A stretch of DNA of 64,000 nucleotides from Pseudomonas saliphila (GCF_008638345.1 NZ_VTVA01000002.1:186001-250000); one strand, 5' to 3'; counted from the first letter of the stretch, positions 1-9,314 are shown. Translations and numbers: made by a program. Notes: generated by a model not told the origin, from the sequence alone.

Positions 1-257
1 CGCGCGTAAACCGGCTCGCCGAACGGATGAGAGCGGCTGCGGACCAGTTGATCTTCCTGCCGTTTGAGATAGAAGGTCTGCAGGTGGCCGTTGATGTCCT
101 CCAGCTCGAGTCGCACCACGGTGTTCCAGCCACCACGGCGTAACACCCGCTTGCTGCTGGCGTTGCACCTGGATCCCCACAGACCCTCGAAGGTATCAAG
201 ACCATGGCGCGCCAGCACTTCGCGGGCATTGACTGCTATGAACAGCGGCTGGCTCAT
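1..257 (-). CDS. Lipopolysaccharide kinase InaA family protein (3' end outside window)
   Basis: Only the first 85 codons are inside the window; the gene runs off the left edge. The ATG at 257 overlaps the stop of the next upstream gene by four bases (ATGA), so it is the promoter-distal member of the waa operon. The peptide begins MSQPLFIAVN and contains the segment VVRLELEDINGHLQTFYLKR. The basic strand pattern and the FYLKR lysine resemble the N-lobe of the WaaP/InaA kinase fold. In P. aeruginosa two further kinase-like genes follow wapP in this position, and by synteny this is one of them. Its exact substrate cannot be told from the fragment. Confidence 0.75.
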   Translation of the reverse strand, partial: MSQPLFIAVNAREVLARHGLDTFEGLWGSRCNASSKRVLRRGGWNTVVRLELEDINGHLQTFYLKRQEDQLVRSRSHPFGEPVYA

Positions 258-1000
258 TCTCGCCCCTTGAAGAAGTTGAGCACGGCTCGAAGCTGCTTCT
301 TATCTGCCTGGGAGAGCGTCGGCTTGTCCAGATAGTCGAGATAGAAGCGCAACCGTTGCGTTCTGCTCAGCACGCGCTTGCCGAGTTTATCCAGGCAGGC
401 AAGGTCCTTGATGATCCGATACTTCAACATCGGCCCCAGCCAGAAATTCCCGCCGGGACAATCAATCATGTACACGTCGGGAAAGGGCTTCTCATCCACC
501 AGAATATTGCGCCACTTCAGATCGTTATGGGCAAAGTTCTGGTCATGCATCATGCGTGTTGCATGGGCAATCTGCCGTGACACGTAATTGACCCATCGCC
601 TGCACGCAAAGCGTGGGTCACCGTCCTTGGCAATATGCGCCATGTCGGACGTACCGCTCAACTCCTGGGTAATGAGCGCGCCGCGATGAAAGGCACTGTC
701 GCGCCGCTCCAGGCCGAACCCCACGACTGCGGCAGACGGAATGCCCCAGGCATGAAAGTGCAGCAGGTTTTCCCATTCAGCTTGAACCCGTGGCCGGCCG
801 ATGTAGCGTCGAAGATTCTTGCCTGCGCCCGTGTAACGTTTTACGTAATAGTACCGATTTCCCACCCAAATCCGATGCACCGTACTGATGGGATCGGCGG
901 TAATCAACTCGCCTTCCAGCGCAAAAACCGAATCCAGATCAGCGAATAAGTGGCCGCTGACGCCGGTGGCGTACTCTGGATTAAGCGTCCAGCCGGTCAT
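254..1000 (-). CDS. wapP: Lipopolysaccharide core kinase WapP-like (InaA family)
   Basis: This 248-residue cytoplasmic kinase-fold protein is expected to phosphorylate heptose in the LPS inner core. Visible kinase elements are the lysine in YYYVKRY (about residue 54), the catalytic-loop motif HNDLKWRNIL (about residue 160), and the metal-binding segment MIDCPGG, in which the usual DFD/DLH aspartate is present as IDC. It overlaps the upstream waaP stop by four bases and the downstream kinase start by four bases, which indicates tight translational coupling. Length and position match P. aeruginosa WapP, directly after waaP. The family assignment is firm. The exact phosphorylation site is inferred from synteny. 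Confidence 0.82.
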   Translation of the reverse strand: MTGWTLNPEYATGVSGHLFADLDSVFALEGELITADPISTVHRIWVGNRYYYVKRYTGAGKNLRRYIGRPRVQAEWENLLHFHAWGIPSAAVVGFGLERRDSAFHRGALITQELSGTSDMAHIAKDGDPRFACRRWVNYVSRQIAHATRMMHDQNFAHNDLKWRNILVDEKPFPDVYMIDCPGGNFWLGPMLKYRIIKDLACLDKLGKRVLSRTQRLRFYLDYLDKPTLSQADKKQLRAVLNFFKGRE

Positions 1001-1812
1001 GCATCACTGCCCGGTGCATACTTGCGCTCGAAGCGCGTCTGCAGCCGCGCCGCCTTGCGCTCCAGCATGCTCAACAGCACGGCTTCCTCGGTGAGGATCT
1101 GGCGTAGCGGCCGATCGAAATACACCCGCAGAAAGCGCAACTTGTCGCGCTCGGTCAGTCCGATATTCAGCGCCGAAAAATACAACCCGGCCAGATCCTT
1201 GTCCCGCCACCGACGGGGCACACTTGAGCGAATCTGCGCGCGATGCAGGTCTATCAATGACAGTCGCAGATTGGATGCAGTCGGCTCGTTGTCGGTGTGC
1301 AGCAGGAAGTGGCAGATATAACAGTCACGATGATTCACACCGGCCTGGTGCATCCGCCGCGTCATGCTTGCCACTTCGGTTATCAGGGCCCGCTTGAGCG
1401 TCGTGTCGGGCGGATAGCTGCGCCAGTTGTGCGCAAAATCTTCCAGACTGATGGTCGGCGCCAGCTCCTCGGTAATGATGAAGGAGTGCTGGTCGGCGGG
1501 ATTAACGCCCCGCTCACCAAAAGCCACGGCGGTCATGGTCGGAACGCCCGCCGCCGTCAGCGCCTGGATCGCTTCCCATTCCTGAGCCGCGCCCAGTACC
1601 GGTGCCTTGAGGGTCAGCCAGTTCTTGAAGATTTCCGGCCAGCCGACGCCCCGGTGAATCTTGACGAAATAGCCTCGACCATCAACCTCGGTACGCAATG
1701 TGCGTCGGGCCTCGAGCTCGCGAAATACCTCACCTTGAAGCTTTTCAACTTCAGCGAAGGCGTCGCGCCCGTCCCACAGGGTCTTGAAGGGTTCGGCCAG
1801 TACCAGCTTCAA
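997..1812 (-). CDS. waaP: Lipopolysaccharide core heptose(I) kinase WaaP
   Basis: WaaP phosphorylates heptose I of the LPS inner core at the cytoplasmic face of the inner membrane; these phosphates are cross-linked by divalent cations and stabilise the outer membrane. The 271-residue protein shows a eukaryote-like kinase fold: invariant Lys51 in YFVKIHRG, the catalytic loop NHRDCYICHF with Asp163, and the metal-binding LIDLHRAQ with Asp188. Length and residue numbering agree with P. aeruginosa WaaP, where the gene is essential. The start overlaps the waaG stop by four bases, so it belongs to the waaF-waaC-waaG-waaP operon. Confidence 0.95.
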   Translation of the reverse strand: MKLVLAEPFKTLWDGRDAFAEVEKLQGEVFRELEARRTLRTEVDGRGYFVKIHRGVGWPEIFKNWLTLKAPVLGAAQEWEAIQALTAAGVPTMTAVAFGERGVNPADQHSFIITEELAPTISLEDFAHNWRSYPPDTTLKRALITEVASMTRRMHQAGVNHRDCYICHFLLHTDNEPTASNLRLSLIDLHRAQIRSSVPRRWRDKDLAGLYFSALNIGLTERDKLRFLRVYFDRPLRQILTEEAVLLSMLERKAARLQTRFERKYAPGSDA

Positions 1813-2930
1813 TCAATTTCTCCCACAATCACATCGGCGGCTTTTTCTGGCAGGCTATACAAATCTGCGTGATCAGCAAACTCAAGGGCCTGGGCATGCC
1901 AGCGGCTACGTGCCTCGTCATCTTCCAGCACGCGTGCCAGCATAACGTTCAATTGGTCCTGACTGAACGGGCTCGGCACCACGAGACCGCAATCGGCTTC
2001 TTCAATGTAATGCGCATAGCCGCATACATCGGTCGTCAGCACCGGCAGCCCGGCAACCAACGCTTCAAGCAGCACTGTCCCGGTGTTCTCGTTATAGGCC
2101 GGATGAATCAGCAAATCAGCACCCAGCAGAAAGCGCGGTATGTCATCCCGGCCCTGAAGAAACTCGACGCGATCGGCTACCCCTTCGGCTTGCGCCAGAG
2201 CACGAAAGCGGCGGGCGTTATCCTGCCCGACAACCATTAGCCGCGTCCGGACGCGTATGCCCTCGGGGAGTGCGGACAATGCGAGGATCGAGCGGTCCAG
2301 GCCCTTGGTCTTGAAGCCCGAGCCGATCTGCACTATCAGCAGTTCATCATCGCCGAGTCCGAACTCACTGCGAAACGCGCTGCGGATCTCCGCTGCATTA
2401 GCAGGAGCCCGACGATCCGGCGCAATACCCGGCGGCAACAGATGGAACCGCTCCGCCGGCGTACGGTAGCGCTGCATGAACAATGGCTGCTGCACTTCAG
2501 AGATCATCAGTATCTGAGTCCGGGTAGCAGGGGAAAACACCGCCTCCTCGAACCTTGAATAATGTTTATAACGCCCGCCCAGACGGTACAGCGGACCGCG
2601 CTGCGTTCTGGCCCTATGCTCATAGCAGGGGTCGGCGGCGTAATACACATCCAGCCCCGGCATCTTGTTAAATCCCACCACCCGATCAACTGGCCGCCGC
2701 GCCAGATCGGCCTGTACCCAGGCTGCAAAACGCTGGTTACGACGATGATTGGTCCAGGCTTTTACTGGCACCAGTTGCACATCGAAACCCTTCGGCACCT
2801 CACCATCCCAGGACAGCACATAGACTCGCACTGCGTGTCCACGCGCCTGACACACCTGCGCGATACGCTTGAAGTCGCGCTGCAATCCGCCGTAAGGGAA
2901 GTATTTATACAGCACAAAGGCCAGCTGCAT
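1809..2930 (-). CDS. waaG: LPS core glycosyltransferase WaaG
   Basis: This GT4-family, GT-B-fold glycosyltransferase of 373 residues adds the first outer-core sugar to heptose II (glucose in E. coli; a galactosamine-type sugar in P. aeruginosa). The N-terminal motif YKYFPYGGLQRDFKRIA is the WaaG signature with the glycine-rich acceptor/donor loop. The C-terminal domain has HPAYNENTGTVLLEAL, the EX7E-type donor-sugar binding motif. Its first base overlaps the last base of waaC, and its stop overlaps the waaP start. It acts at the inner leaflet after the heptosyltransferases. Which sugar it transfers here cannot be read from the sequence. Confidence 0.93.
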   Translation of the reverse strand: MQLAFVLYKYFPYGGLQRDFKRIAQVCQARGHAVRVYVLSWDGEVPKGFDVQLVPVKAWTNHRRNQRFAAWVQADLARRPVDRVVGFNKMPGLDVYYAADPCYEHRARTQRGPLYRLGGRYKHYSRFEEAVFSPATRTQILMISEVQQPLFMQRYRTPAERFHLLPPGIAPDRRAPANAAEIRSAFRSEFGLGDDELLIVQIGSGFKTKGLDRSILALSALPEGIRVRTRLMVVGQDNARRFRALAQAEGVADRVEFLQGRDDIPRFLLGADLLIHPAYNENTGTVLLEALVAGLPVLTTDVCGYAHYIEEADCGLVVPSPFSQDQLNVMLARVLEDDEARSRWHAQALEFADHADLYSLPEKAADVIVGEID

Positions 2931-3991
2931 CAGCGCGCGCCCCTTGCCAGCAGGGATTGCAGTTCAGCCTGTACACGCCGCGGATTCAACCGGGTAAAGC
3001 AAAAAGGCTGTTCGCGCTGCAGATCAAACTGTCGGGCCTCTTCAGCGGTCGACTTGTAGCTGCAGGTTTTCTGCATGCAGGGAACACACGGGGGGTAATC
3101 TGCGGCCAGATGTACCTGGGTCGCGCCATAGGCCCCGGTAAATCCCGGGTTGGTCGGACCGAACAGTGACAGCGTCGGCACATCGAGCGCCGCTGCCAGA
3201 TGCCCCAACCCGGTGTCGACTGCTACGCATGCCGACGCGCCGGCCAGCATGCTTGCCATCCCGGCAAGCGACATGCGCGGCAGTACATCCACGCCTGGCA
3301 ACTCAGCAGCTATGTATTCTGCGCGGGCTTTCTCGACATCGTTGCCCCAGGGCAAGCGGACCTGCATTCCGACAGACACCGCCCATTCAGCCAATTGGCG
3401 CCAGTAGATCTCGGGCCAGTGCTTGCTGTCCCAGGTCGTGCCATGCAGAAACATGACATAGCGTATATCGGACCTGATCCCGCCCAGACTGCGACGATCC
3501 AGGCCATATTCGCCGGTGCGCTCCGGCACACTGTAGCCCAATGCCGCAGCAAACAGCTGCCGCACCCGCTCCACGGCATGCTGGCCCCAGGGGACATCGA
3601 TGGCCTGATCATAGAAACGACTGGCCAGCGCTTCCCGGGCGGAGACCTTGTCCAGGCCAACTACGGGTGCTTTGACATAACGGGTGAGCAAGGCGCTCTT
3701 GAGCAAGCCCTGCGCGTCGATTACCAGATCATATCGAGTCGTACGCAGGCGTGCCTTGAAGCGCGCCCACTCACCGCTGCGCAGCGTCTGTAACGGGCTC
3801 TTGCGCCAGCGTCGGATGGCTACGGGGATTATTTCCGCTACCGCCGGATGCCAGGCAGGAATTTCGGCAAAGCCCTCTTCTACCACCCAATCAAAGGTAA
3901 TGCCGGGAATTGCGCGTTGCGCGTCGGTCAATGCCGGCAGCGTATGAATAACGTCGCCCATGGACGAGGTTTTGATCAGCAATACGCGCAT
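2930..3991 (-). CDS. waaC: LPS heptosyltransferase I WaaC
   Basis: WaaC transfers the first L-glycero-D-manno-heptose from ADP-heptose onto Kdo2-lipid A. The protein has 353 residues (family usual about 320-355) and a GT9 fold. It begins MRVLLIKTSSMGDVIHTLPAL, the family's N-terminal signature with the catalytic Asp in GDVIH. The C-terminal domain has VAVDTGLGHLAAALDVPTL, the ADP-binding D-T-G-x-x-H motif, followed by SLFGPTNPG. It lies 3 bases after waaF and overlaps waaG by one base, in biosynthetic order within one operon. Confidence 0.95.
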   Translation of the reverse strand: MRVLLIKTSSMGDVIHTLPALTDAQRAIPGITFDWVVEEGFAEIPAWHPAVAEIIPVAIRRWRKSPLQTLRSGEWARFKARLRTTRYDLVIDAQGLLKSALLTRYVKAPVVGLDKVSAREALASRFYDQAIDVPWGQHAVERVRQLFAAALGYSVPERTGEYGLDRRSLGGIRSDIRYVMFLHGTTWDSKHWPEIYWRQLAEWAVSVGMQVRLPWGNDVEKARAEYIAAELPGVDVLPRMSLAGMASMLAGASACVAVDTGLGHLAAALDVPTLSLFGPTNPGFTGAYGATQVHLAADYPPCVPCMQKTCSYKSTAEEARQFDLQREQPFCFTRLNPRRVQAELQSLLARGAR

Positions 3992-3994
3992 TAC

Positions 3995-5041
3995 TTACAC
4001 ATCCAGCGGGTCGGCCAGCGGATCACCAACCAGACGGTCCAGCGCCTCGACAACCAGCGCTGGCTGCAGATCGCGCAAACAGTTGTAATGCCCGAATCGA
4101 CACGTGCGCTCGAAGCACGGGCTGCAGTCCAGCCCCAGGCGCACCGACTCGACATGCGAAGCAAGCGGCGGCGTGAAGTCCGGTGACGTGGAGCCGTACA
4201 CAGCCACCAATGGCCGATCCAGCGCCGCTGCAACGTGCATCAATCCCGAATCATTGCTGACCACCGCCGACGCGCAGGACATCAGATCGATGGCATCTGC
4301 CAGACTCGTTTCTCCGGCCAGATTGGTCGCCTCCTCACGCAGTCCCGGTATCAACCGTGAGCGGATATCCTCGGCCACTGGATGGTCGCTTTTGGAGCCA
4401 AACAACCACACCTGCCAGCCCTGGCGGATCTTCTGGTCAGCCACACTGGCGTAATGGTCCACCGGCCAACGCTTGGACTCGCCGAACTCGGCACCCGGAC
4501 ACAACGCCAGCACCGGACGATCCAGTTCCAGCCCGAAACGCGCCAGTGCGGCTTCGCGCGTGACAGGATCAATCTGCAATGTCGGGCGCGGATAGGGTTT
4601 CTTCAGAACGTGTTCCGGCTCGAAGGCCAGCGCCATGAACCGCTCGATCATCAGCGGATAACGCGCCTTGTCCAGCTTGCGGACATCGTTGAGCAGTCCG
4701 TAGCGCATCTCGCCGCGCCAACCGGTACGCTTGGGGATGCCAGCGAAGAAGGGTACCAGGGCGGACTTGAGAGAATTGGGTAGCAGGATAGCCTGGTCAT
4801 ACTGACCGGCCAGGCCCTTGCCAATGGTGCGGCGGGTCTTGATATCAAGCACGCCATGCCCCAGCGGAAAGCTCAGCGCGTTGCGAACCTCGGGCATGCG
4901 CTCAAGAATCGGCCGGCTCCACTCGGGCGCCAGCACATCTATGTCGCAATCGGGGCCATGGCGGAGCTTGAGACAGGCAAACAGAGTTTGCGCCATCACC
5001 ATGTCGCCCACCCAGCTGGGACCGATAACTAGTACTTTCAT
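3995..5041 (-). CDS. waaF: LPS heptosyltransferase II WaaF
   Basis: WaaF adds the second heptose to the LPS inner core from ADP-heptose. The 348-residue GT9 protein starts MKVLVIGPSWVGDMVMAQTL, with the catalytic Asp in VGDMV, and carries VVSNDSGLMHVAAAL, the WaaF form of the ADP-binding motif, followed by VAVYGSTSPDFTPP. The C-terminal CSPCFERTCRFGHYNCL is a Cys-rich WaaF hallmark. It is the first gene of the waa operon (waaF-waaC-waaG-waaP-wapP); the ATG at 5041 follows an intergenic inverted repeat. Confidence 0.95.
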   Translation of the reverse strand: MKVLVIGPSWVGDMVMAQTLFACLKLRHGPDCDIDVLAPEWSRPILERMPEVRNALSFPLGHGVLDIKTRRTIGKGLAGQYDQAILLPNSLKSALVPFFAGIPKRTGWRGEMRYGLLNDVRKLDKARYPLMIERFMALAFEPEHVLKKPYPRPTLQIDPVTREAALARFGLELDRPVLALCPGAEFGESKRWPVDHYASVADQKIRQGWQVWLFGSKSDHPVAEDIRSRLIPGLREEATNLAGETSLADAIDLMSCASAVVSNDSGLMHVAAALDRPLVAVYGSTSPDFTPPLASHVESVRLGLDCSPCFERTCRFGHYNCLRDLQPALVVEALDRLVGDPLADPLDV

Positions 5042-5062
5042 ACGCTTTAAACTCGAAGCTTA

Positions 5063-5115
5063 AAGCTGGAAGCCTGAACCATCCGATCAATACGGAGCTT
5101 TTCTGCTTCCAGCTT
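5063..5115. repeat. Inverted repeat between ilvE and waaF
   Basis: An 11-bp perfect inverted repeat (AAGCTGGAAGC at 5063-5073 and GCTTCCAGCTT at 5105-5115, 31-nt loop) lies just after the ilvE stop and before waaF. It could be a weak transcription attenuator between the two genes. There is no clear T-run, so terminator function is uncertain. Confidence 0.4.
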
Positions 5116-5120
5116 CTGGC

Positions 5121-6050
5121 TCAAAGCTTATGTACCAACGTACGCCATTCTGCGTGGGCGCCGCTCTGACCGTTGACCAGGTCGAAGTAGGCCTTCTGCA
5201 GCTTGCCGGTGATGGGGCCGCGGCGACCTTCGCCGATCTGGCGGTTATCCAGTTCGCGAATCGGGGTGACCTCAGCCGCTGTACCGGTGAAGAAGGCTTC
5301 GTCAGCGATATAGACTTCATCACGGGTGATGCGCTTTTCAACCACCGGGATACCCATCTCACCAGCCAGGGTCAGCACCGTGCTGCGCGTGATGCCGTTC
5401 AGGCACGCGGTGACTTCCGGGGTGTAGATAACGCCGCCCTTGACGATGAAAACGTTCTCACCAGAGCCCTCGGCGACATACCCTTCCGGATCCAGCAACA
5501 GGGCTTCTTCCGCGCCGCCCGAAACCGCTTCCTGCAGCGCCAGCATGGAGTTCATGTAGGCACCGCTGGACTTGGCGCGGGTCATGGTGATGTTGACGTG
5601 GTGACGGGTAAAGGAGCTGGTGCGGATCTTGATGCCCTGCTCTAGCGCTGCGTCACCCATGTATGCGCCCCAATGCCAGGCGGCAATGGTCACGTGCACT
5701 TTCAGGTTATCTGCGCGGATACCCATTCCTTCGGATCCGTAGAACACCAGCGGGCGGATATAGGCCGTTTCCAGCTTGTTGTCGCGCACTGTGGCGCAGA
5801 TGGCGTCGTTGATCTGCTCTTTGGTGTAGGGAATCTTCATGCCCATGATATGCGCGGAATCGAACAAACGGTCCGTGTGCGCATGCAGACGGAAGATCGC
5901 AGTTCCGTCCGGGGTGTTGTACGCACGCACGCCCTCAAATACGGCCATGCCATAATGCAGCGAATGCGTCAGTACATGGACGTTCGCTTCGCGCCAGGGC
6001 ACCATTTCACCGTCAAACCAGATAACACCATCACGATCGGCCATCGACAT
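5121..6050 (-). CDS. ilvE: Branched-chain amino acid aminotransferase IlvE
   Basis: IlvE is a PLP enzyme of fold type IV that interconverts valine, leucine and isoleucine with their 2-oxo acids, using glutamate/2-oxoglutarate. Visible features are HSLHYGMAVFEGVRAY near the N-terminus, the PLP lysine in MTRAKSSGAYMNS (about residue 160), EALLLDPEGYVAEGSGENVF, and the phosphate-binding GITRSTVLTLA. The start chosen is the ATG giving MSMADRDGVIWFDGE (309 residues), close to the usual 307 in Pseudomonas. An in-frame ATG five codons upstream (6065) is possible. It lies between glnE and waaF on the same strand, as in P. aeruginosa. Confidence 0.95.
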   Translation of the reverse strand: MSMADRDGVIWFDGEMVPWREANVHVLTHSLHYGMAVFEGVRAYNTPDGTAIFRLHAHTDRLFDSAHIMGMKIPYTKEQINDAICATVRDNKLETAYIRPLVFYGSEGMGIRADNLKVHVTIAAWHWGAYMGDAALEQGIKIRTSSFTRHHVNITMTRAKSSGAYMNSMLALQEAVSGGAEEALLLDPEGYVAEGSGENVFIVKGGVIYTPEVTACLNGITRSTVLTLAGEMGIPVVEKRITRDEVYIADEAFFTGTAAEVTPIRELDNRQIGEGRRGPITGKLQKAYFDLVNGQSGAHAEWRTLVHKL

Positions 6051-6139
6051 AGCAGCCAGCTCCATTCATTGATCTTTGTCTAATATTCATTAGGTTCTTG
6101 GTCTGGCCAGGCGTGCCCGCAAAAAACGGCGATCAGCCG

Positions 6140-9082
6140 TCATTTGTCTGGGTCGTCCGGCAGCCATTGCTGCCAGAGCTTGATGACTCCGCGTCGGAAA
6201 TCATGAAACTGGTCGCCACTCACTTTGCCGGGCTGTTTCTGCAACGCCAGGCGATGGGCTGCTGCGCGGTAGGCTTTGTAAGCCTCCTGCAAACGTAGAA
6301 CGTCGTCACCGGCTATCAACCCGGCGTCGCGCAGCCCGTCTAGAATTCTGATGTTATCGGTATAGCGCAGTAACTCGGGGTATCGGCACGACCAGGCCAG
6401 AACGGCATATTGCACCATAAATTCGATATCGACGATACCTCCGGCGTCCTGCTTGAGGTCAAACTGCGCCTGGGCGGTAAATGCTGCTGGGGCAAAGCCG
6501 GCCTCGGTGGCACGGGTCGCCAGGTTGTCGCGCATGCGGGCGCGCATCGCCAGTACTTCTTTTCGCAGGCCGGCTTCATCCCGCTGACGACCCAGCACCT
6601 CGGCGCGCAGATTCTGAAAGCGATGGTTCAACCGCTTGCAGCCCGCCAGCACCCTGGCGCGGACCAAGGCCTGATGCTCCCAGGTCCAGGCGCCCTCGCG
6701 CTGGTAGCGGGAAAAGGACTCGAGAGAGCTGACCAGCAGCCCGGACTCGCCGGACGGACGCAAACGCATATCCACATCGTACAGCGCGCCGGAGGTGGTT
6801 TGCGCGTTGAGGATATGAATAATGCGCTGACCCAGGCGGGTAAAGAAACGGCTGCCTTCGATCGGCTTGGCGCCGTCGGTCTCCGCCTCGGTATCGCCAT
6901 CGTGAATGAATACCAGATCCAGATCCGAACCGTGCCCCAGCTCGATACCGCCAACCTTGCCATAACCCACAATCACGAAATCCAGCTCGCACGTGGAACC
7001 GTCGCGACGCTTCGGCGCCCCATGACGCTGCGTCAGTTCGCGCCAGGCAAGGCGTAACACCTGCTGCAGGATGGCCTCGGCAATCCAGGTCAGATAATCA
7101 CTGACCTTCATCAAGGGTAAGGTACCCGCCAGCTCGGATGCCGCCACTCTCAGCACATGGGCGCGCTTGAAATACCGCAACACCTCCATCTGCTGCTCGA
7201 GGTCGTCCTCGGGAATGCGGGTAAGCTGCTGGCGCAGTTCATCCACCAGCTCCTCAGTCTCCGGCGGACGGTACAGCCGACCGGCATTCATCAACTCGTC
7301 GAGCACCACCGGATAGCGCGTTATCTGCTCGGCTATCCAAGGGCTGGCGCTGCACAGCACCAGCAATTCGTGCAAGGCACCCGGGTTCTCGGTCAACAAC
7401 AGCAGGTAAGCAGACCGCCGGGCCACCGCCTCCACCATCGGCATCACCCGCTCCAGCGCCAGGTCCGGATTCTCCTGCTCGGCCGCCATACCCAACAAAC
7501 GCGGCATGAATACGTCCAGACGTTCACGGCCGACCCGCTGCATGGCCCTCACCCGGCCGGAGGTCAATAATCCCTGCAATAACCGCCAGGCTTGCTCGGG
7601 CTGTTCGAAACCACCTTCGCGCAGCTGTTCGAGTGCCTGCTCTGGCTCAAGCGCCCCTTCCCAAAGCGGCATCCACTCGGCATGTAGTGGAACTTCGTCA
7701 TCGGTTTCGTCATCCGGGTCAGCGATCACATAAGCGAAATGCGTTTCGACCCGACGCCGATGCGCATTCAGCGCCGCGCGAAAACTGTCCCAGTCTTCAA
7801 AGCCCATCACGAAGGCCACGCGCTCGCGCGACTCGCGATCAGTCGGCAGCATCTGCGTCTGACGGTCATCCAGTGCCTGCAAGGCGTGCTCGGTGTCCCG
7901 CAAGAAGAGGTAGGCGTGCTTCAGCTCATCAATAGCGGATTCGGGCATATAGTCGTTGGCCGCGAGCACGTCGAGCACCGGCAGGATCGGCTTTTGCTGC
8001 AAGGCGCGGTCACGCCCACCATGAATCAGTTGGTAGGCCTGTCCGATAAACTCGATCTCGCGGATACCACCCGAACCCAGCTTGACGTTGTCCTGCAGCC
8101 CTTTGCGCTTGACCTCCCGCTGAATCATCAGTTTGAGGTTGCGCAGCGCTTCTATCGCCGCAAAATCCAGATAACGCCGGAACACGAAAGGCTTGAGCAT
8201 GGACTGCAGCTCGGCACCCGCCGCCTGATCACCGGCCACCACCCGCGCCTTGATCATCGCGTAGCGCTCCCAGTCGCGGCCCTGGCTCTGGTAGTACTGT
8301 TCCAGCGCGTCGAAACTGAATACCAGTGCGCCGCTGTCGCCGTAGGGACGCAAACGCATGTCCACGCGGAACACGAAGCCGTCGACGGTAATATTGTCCA
8401 GCGCACGAATCAGGCGCTGCCCGACGCGGATGAAAAACTCCTGGTTGGACAGGCTGCGCCGCCCGCCGCGGGTCTCTCCGGCTTCCGGGTAGGCAAAGAT
8501 GAGATCAATATCCGATGACAGGTTGAGTTCCTGCGCGCCCAACTTGCCCATACCCAGTACAACCATGTGTTGCGGCTCACCGGTCGGAGCCGAAGGCGTG
8601 CCCAAGGTGGCGCTGGCATCCCCGTAAAGCCACTGATAGGCCTGTTCAATACAGGCATCCGCCATATCGGACAGCTCCCGGGTGGTTTGCATGGTCGCCG
8701 CCTGCCGCGTCAGATCGCGCCAGATGATGCGCACCTGATGCTGCTGGCGGAATTTACGCAACACTTGCCCCAACGCGTCTTCGCTTTCTACCGATTCCAG
8801 CTCCCTGGCCAGCAGATCGGCGATTTCACCAGGGCGCAGATCACGCGCCAGCAAGCCAGCCTCGGCCAGGCGCCAGGCCATTTGCGGGTCACGTCGCAGC
8901 TGTTCGGCCACGAAGTCGCTGCCGGCTAGTACCTGAGGCAGGATGGACGCGAAGTCATCCCCCAGCTCGGCGAGACGATCTTCCAGCGCTTCGGACCGCA
9001 CCGCGGCGCGCCATTGAGCCAGATGATGTTCGACCAATGATTGCAATGGCGCAGGTAGCGGACGCGGTAAGAAAGAAGGCAT
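6140..9082 (-). CDS. glnE: Bifunctional glutamine synthetase adenylyltransferase/deadenylase GlnE
   Basis: GlnE adenylylates glutamine synthetase when nitrogen is plentiful and removes the AMP when it is scarce, in response to PII protein and glutamine. The 980-residue protein has the expected two nucleotidyltransferase domains separated by a regulatory helical region. The deadenylase domain has MGKLGAQELNLSSDIDLIF near residue 180. The adenylylase domain has YGKVGGIELGHGSDLDLVF near residue 715. Full length and uninterrupted. It is divergent from aceE, with a 232-bp shared upstream region, and is followed by ilvE on the same strand. Confidence 0.96.
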   Translation of the reverse strand: MPSFLPRPLPAPLQSLVEHHLAQWRAAVRSEALEDRLAELGDDFASILPQVLAGSDFVAEQLRRDPQMAWRLAEAGLLARDLRPGEIADLLARELESVESEDALGQVLRKFRQQHQVRIIWRDLTRQAATMQTTRELSDMADACIEQAYQWLYGDASATLGTPSAPTGEPQHMVVLGMGKLGAQELNLSSDIDLIFAYPEAGETRGGRRSLSNQEFFIRVGQRLIRALDNITVDGFVFRVDMRLRPYGDSGALVFSFDALEQYYQSQGRDWERYAMIKARVVAGDQAAGAELQSMLKPFVFRRYLDFAAIEALRNLKLMIQREVKRKGLQDNVKLGSGGIREIEFIGQAYQLIHGGRDRALQQKPILPVLDVLAANDYMPESAIDELKHAYLFLRDTEHALQALDDRQTQMLPTDRESRERVAFVMGFEDWDSFRAALNAHRRRVETHFAYVIADPDDETDDEVPLHAEWMPLWEGALEPEQALEQLREGGFEQPEQAWRLLQGLLTSGRVRAMQRVGRERLDVFMPRLLGMAAEQENPDLALERVMPMVEAVARRSAYLLLLTENPGALHELLVLCSASPWIAEQITRYPVVLDELMNAGRLYRPPETEELVDELRQQLTRIPEDDLEQQMEVLRYFKRAHVLRVAASELAGTLPLMKVSDYLTWIAEAILQQVLRLAWRELTQRHGAPKRRDGSTCELDFVIVGYGKVGGIELGHGSDLDLVFIHDGDTEAETDGAKPIEGSRFFTRLGQRIIHILNAQTTSGALYDVDMRLRPSGESGLLVSSLESFSRYQREGAWTWEHQALVRARVLAGCKRLNHRFQNLRAEVLGRQRDEAGLRKEVLAMRARMRDNLATRATEAGFAPAAFTAQAQFDLKQDAGGIVDIEFMVQYAVLAWSCRYPELLRYTDNIRILDGLRDAGLIAGDDVLRLQEAYKAYRAAAHRLALQKQPGKVSGDQFHDFRRGVIKLWQQWLPDDPDK

Positions 9083-9168
9083 GGTCTATCCTGTACGAAG
9101 ACAATTCGGTCAGCTTGACACGTGCAGCGCAGGCGGAATAGTCCGAAGTGGAATCTAGCCGTACCGCC

Positions 9169-9183
9169 TGTAGTTTCACTACA
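9169..9183. promoter_or_regulatory. 15-bp palindrome TGTAGT-N3-ACTACA upstream of aceE (copy 1)
   Basis: A perfect 6+3+6 palindrome (TGTAGT, TTC, ACTACA) lies in the glnE/aceE intergenic region, 146 bp before the aceE start. An identical-armed copy lies 51 bp downstream. The 15-bp layout resembles operators of RpiR-family HexR (TGTAAT-N3-ATTACA type), a regulator of central carbon genes. The identity of the regulator is inference. Confidence 0.6.
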
Positions 9184-9219
9184 AAAACATTCTGAACCAG
9201 CTGGAATTCCCCTCGTTTT

Positions 9220-9234
9220 TGTAGTAAAACTACA
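9220..9234. promoter_or_regulatory. 15-bp palindrome TGTAGT-N3-ACTACA upstream of aceE (copy 2)
   Basis: The second copy has the same arms and an AAA centre, 81 bp upstream of the aceE ATG. Its centre is 51 bp (about five helical turns) from copy 1, so two repressor dimers could bind the same face of the DNA. It is the most likely control site for aceEF transcription in this window. Confidence 0.62.
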
Positions 9235-9314
9235 AACAACAATACCAACACCGCAGCAGCCGATAATAGGCTAACCGCTTATATGGCTGATCGGGCCCAC
9301 AAGGTCTGGAGAGA

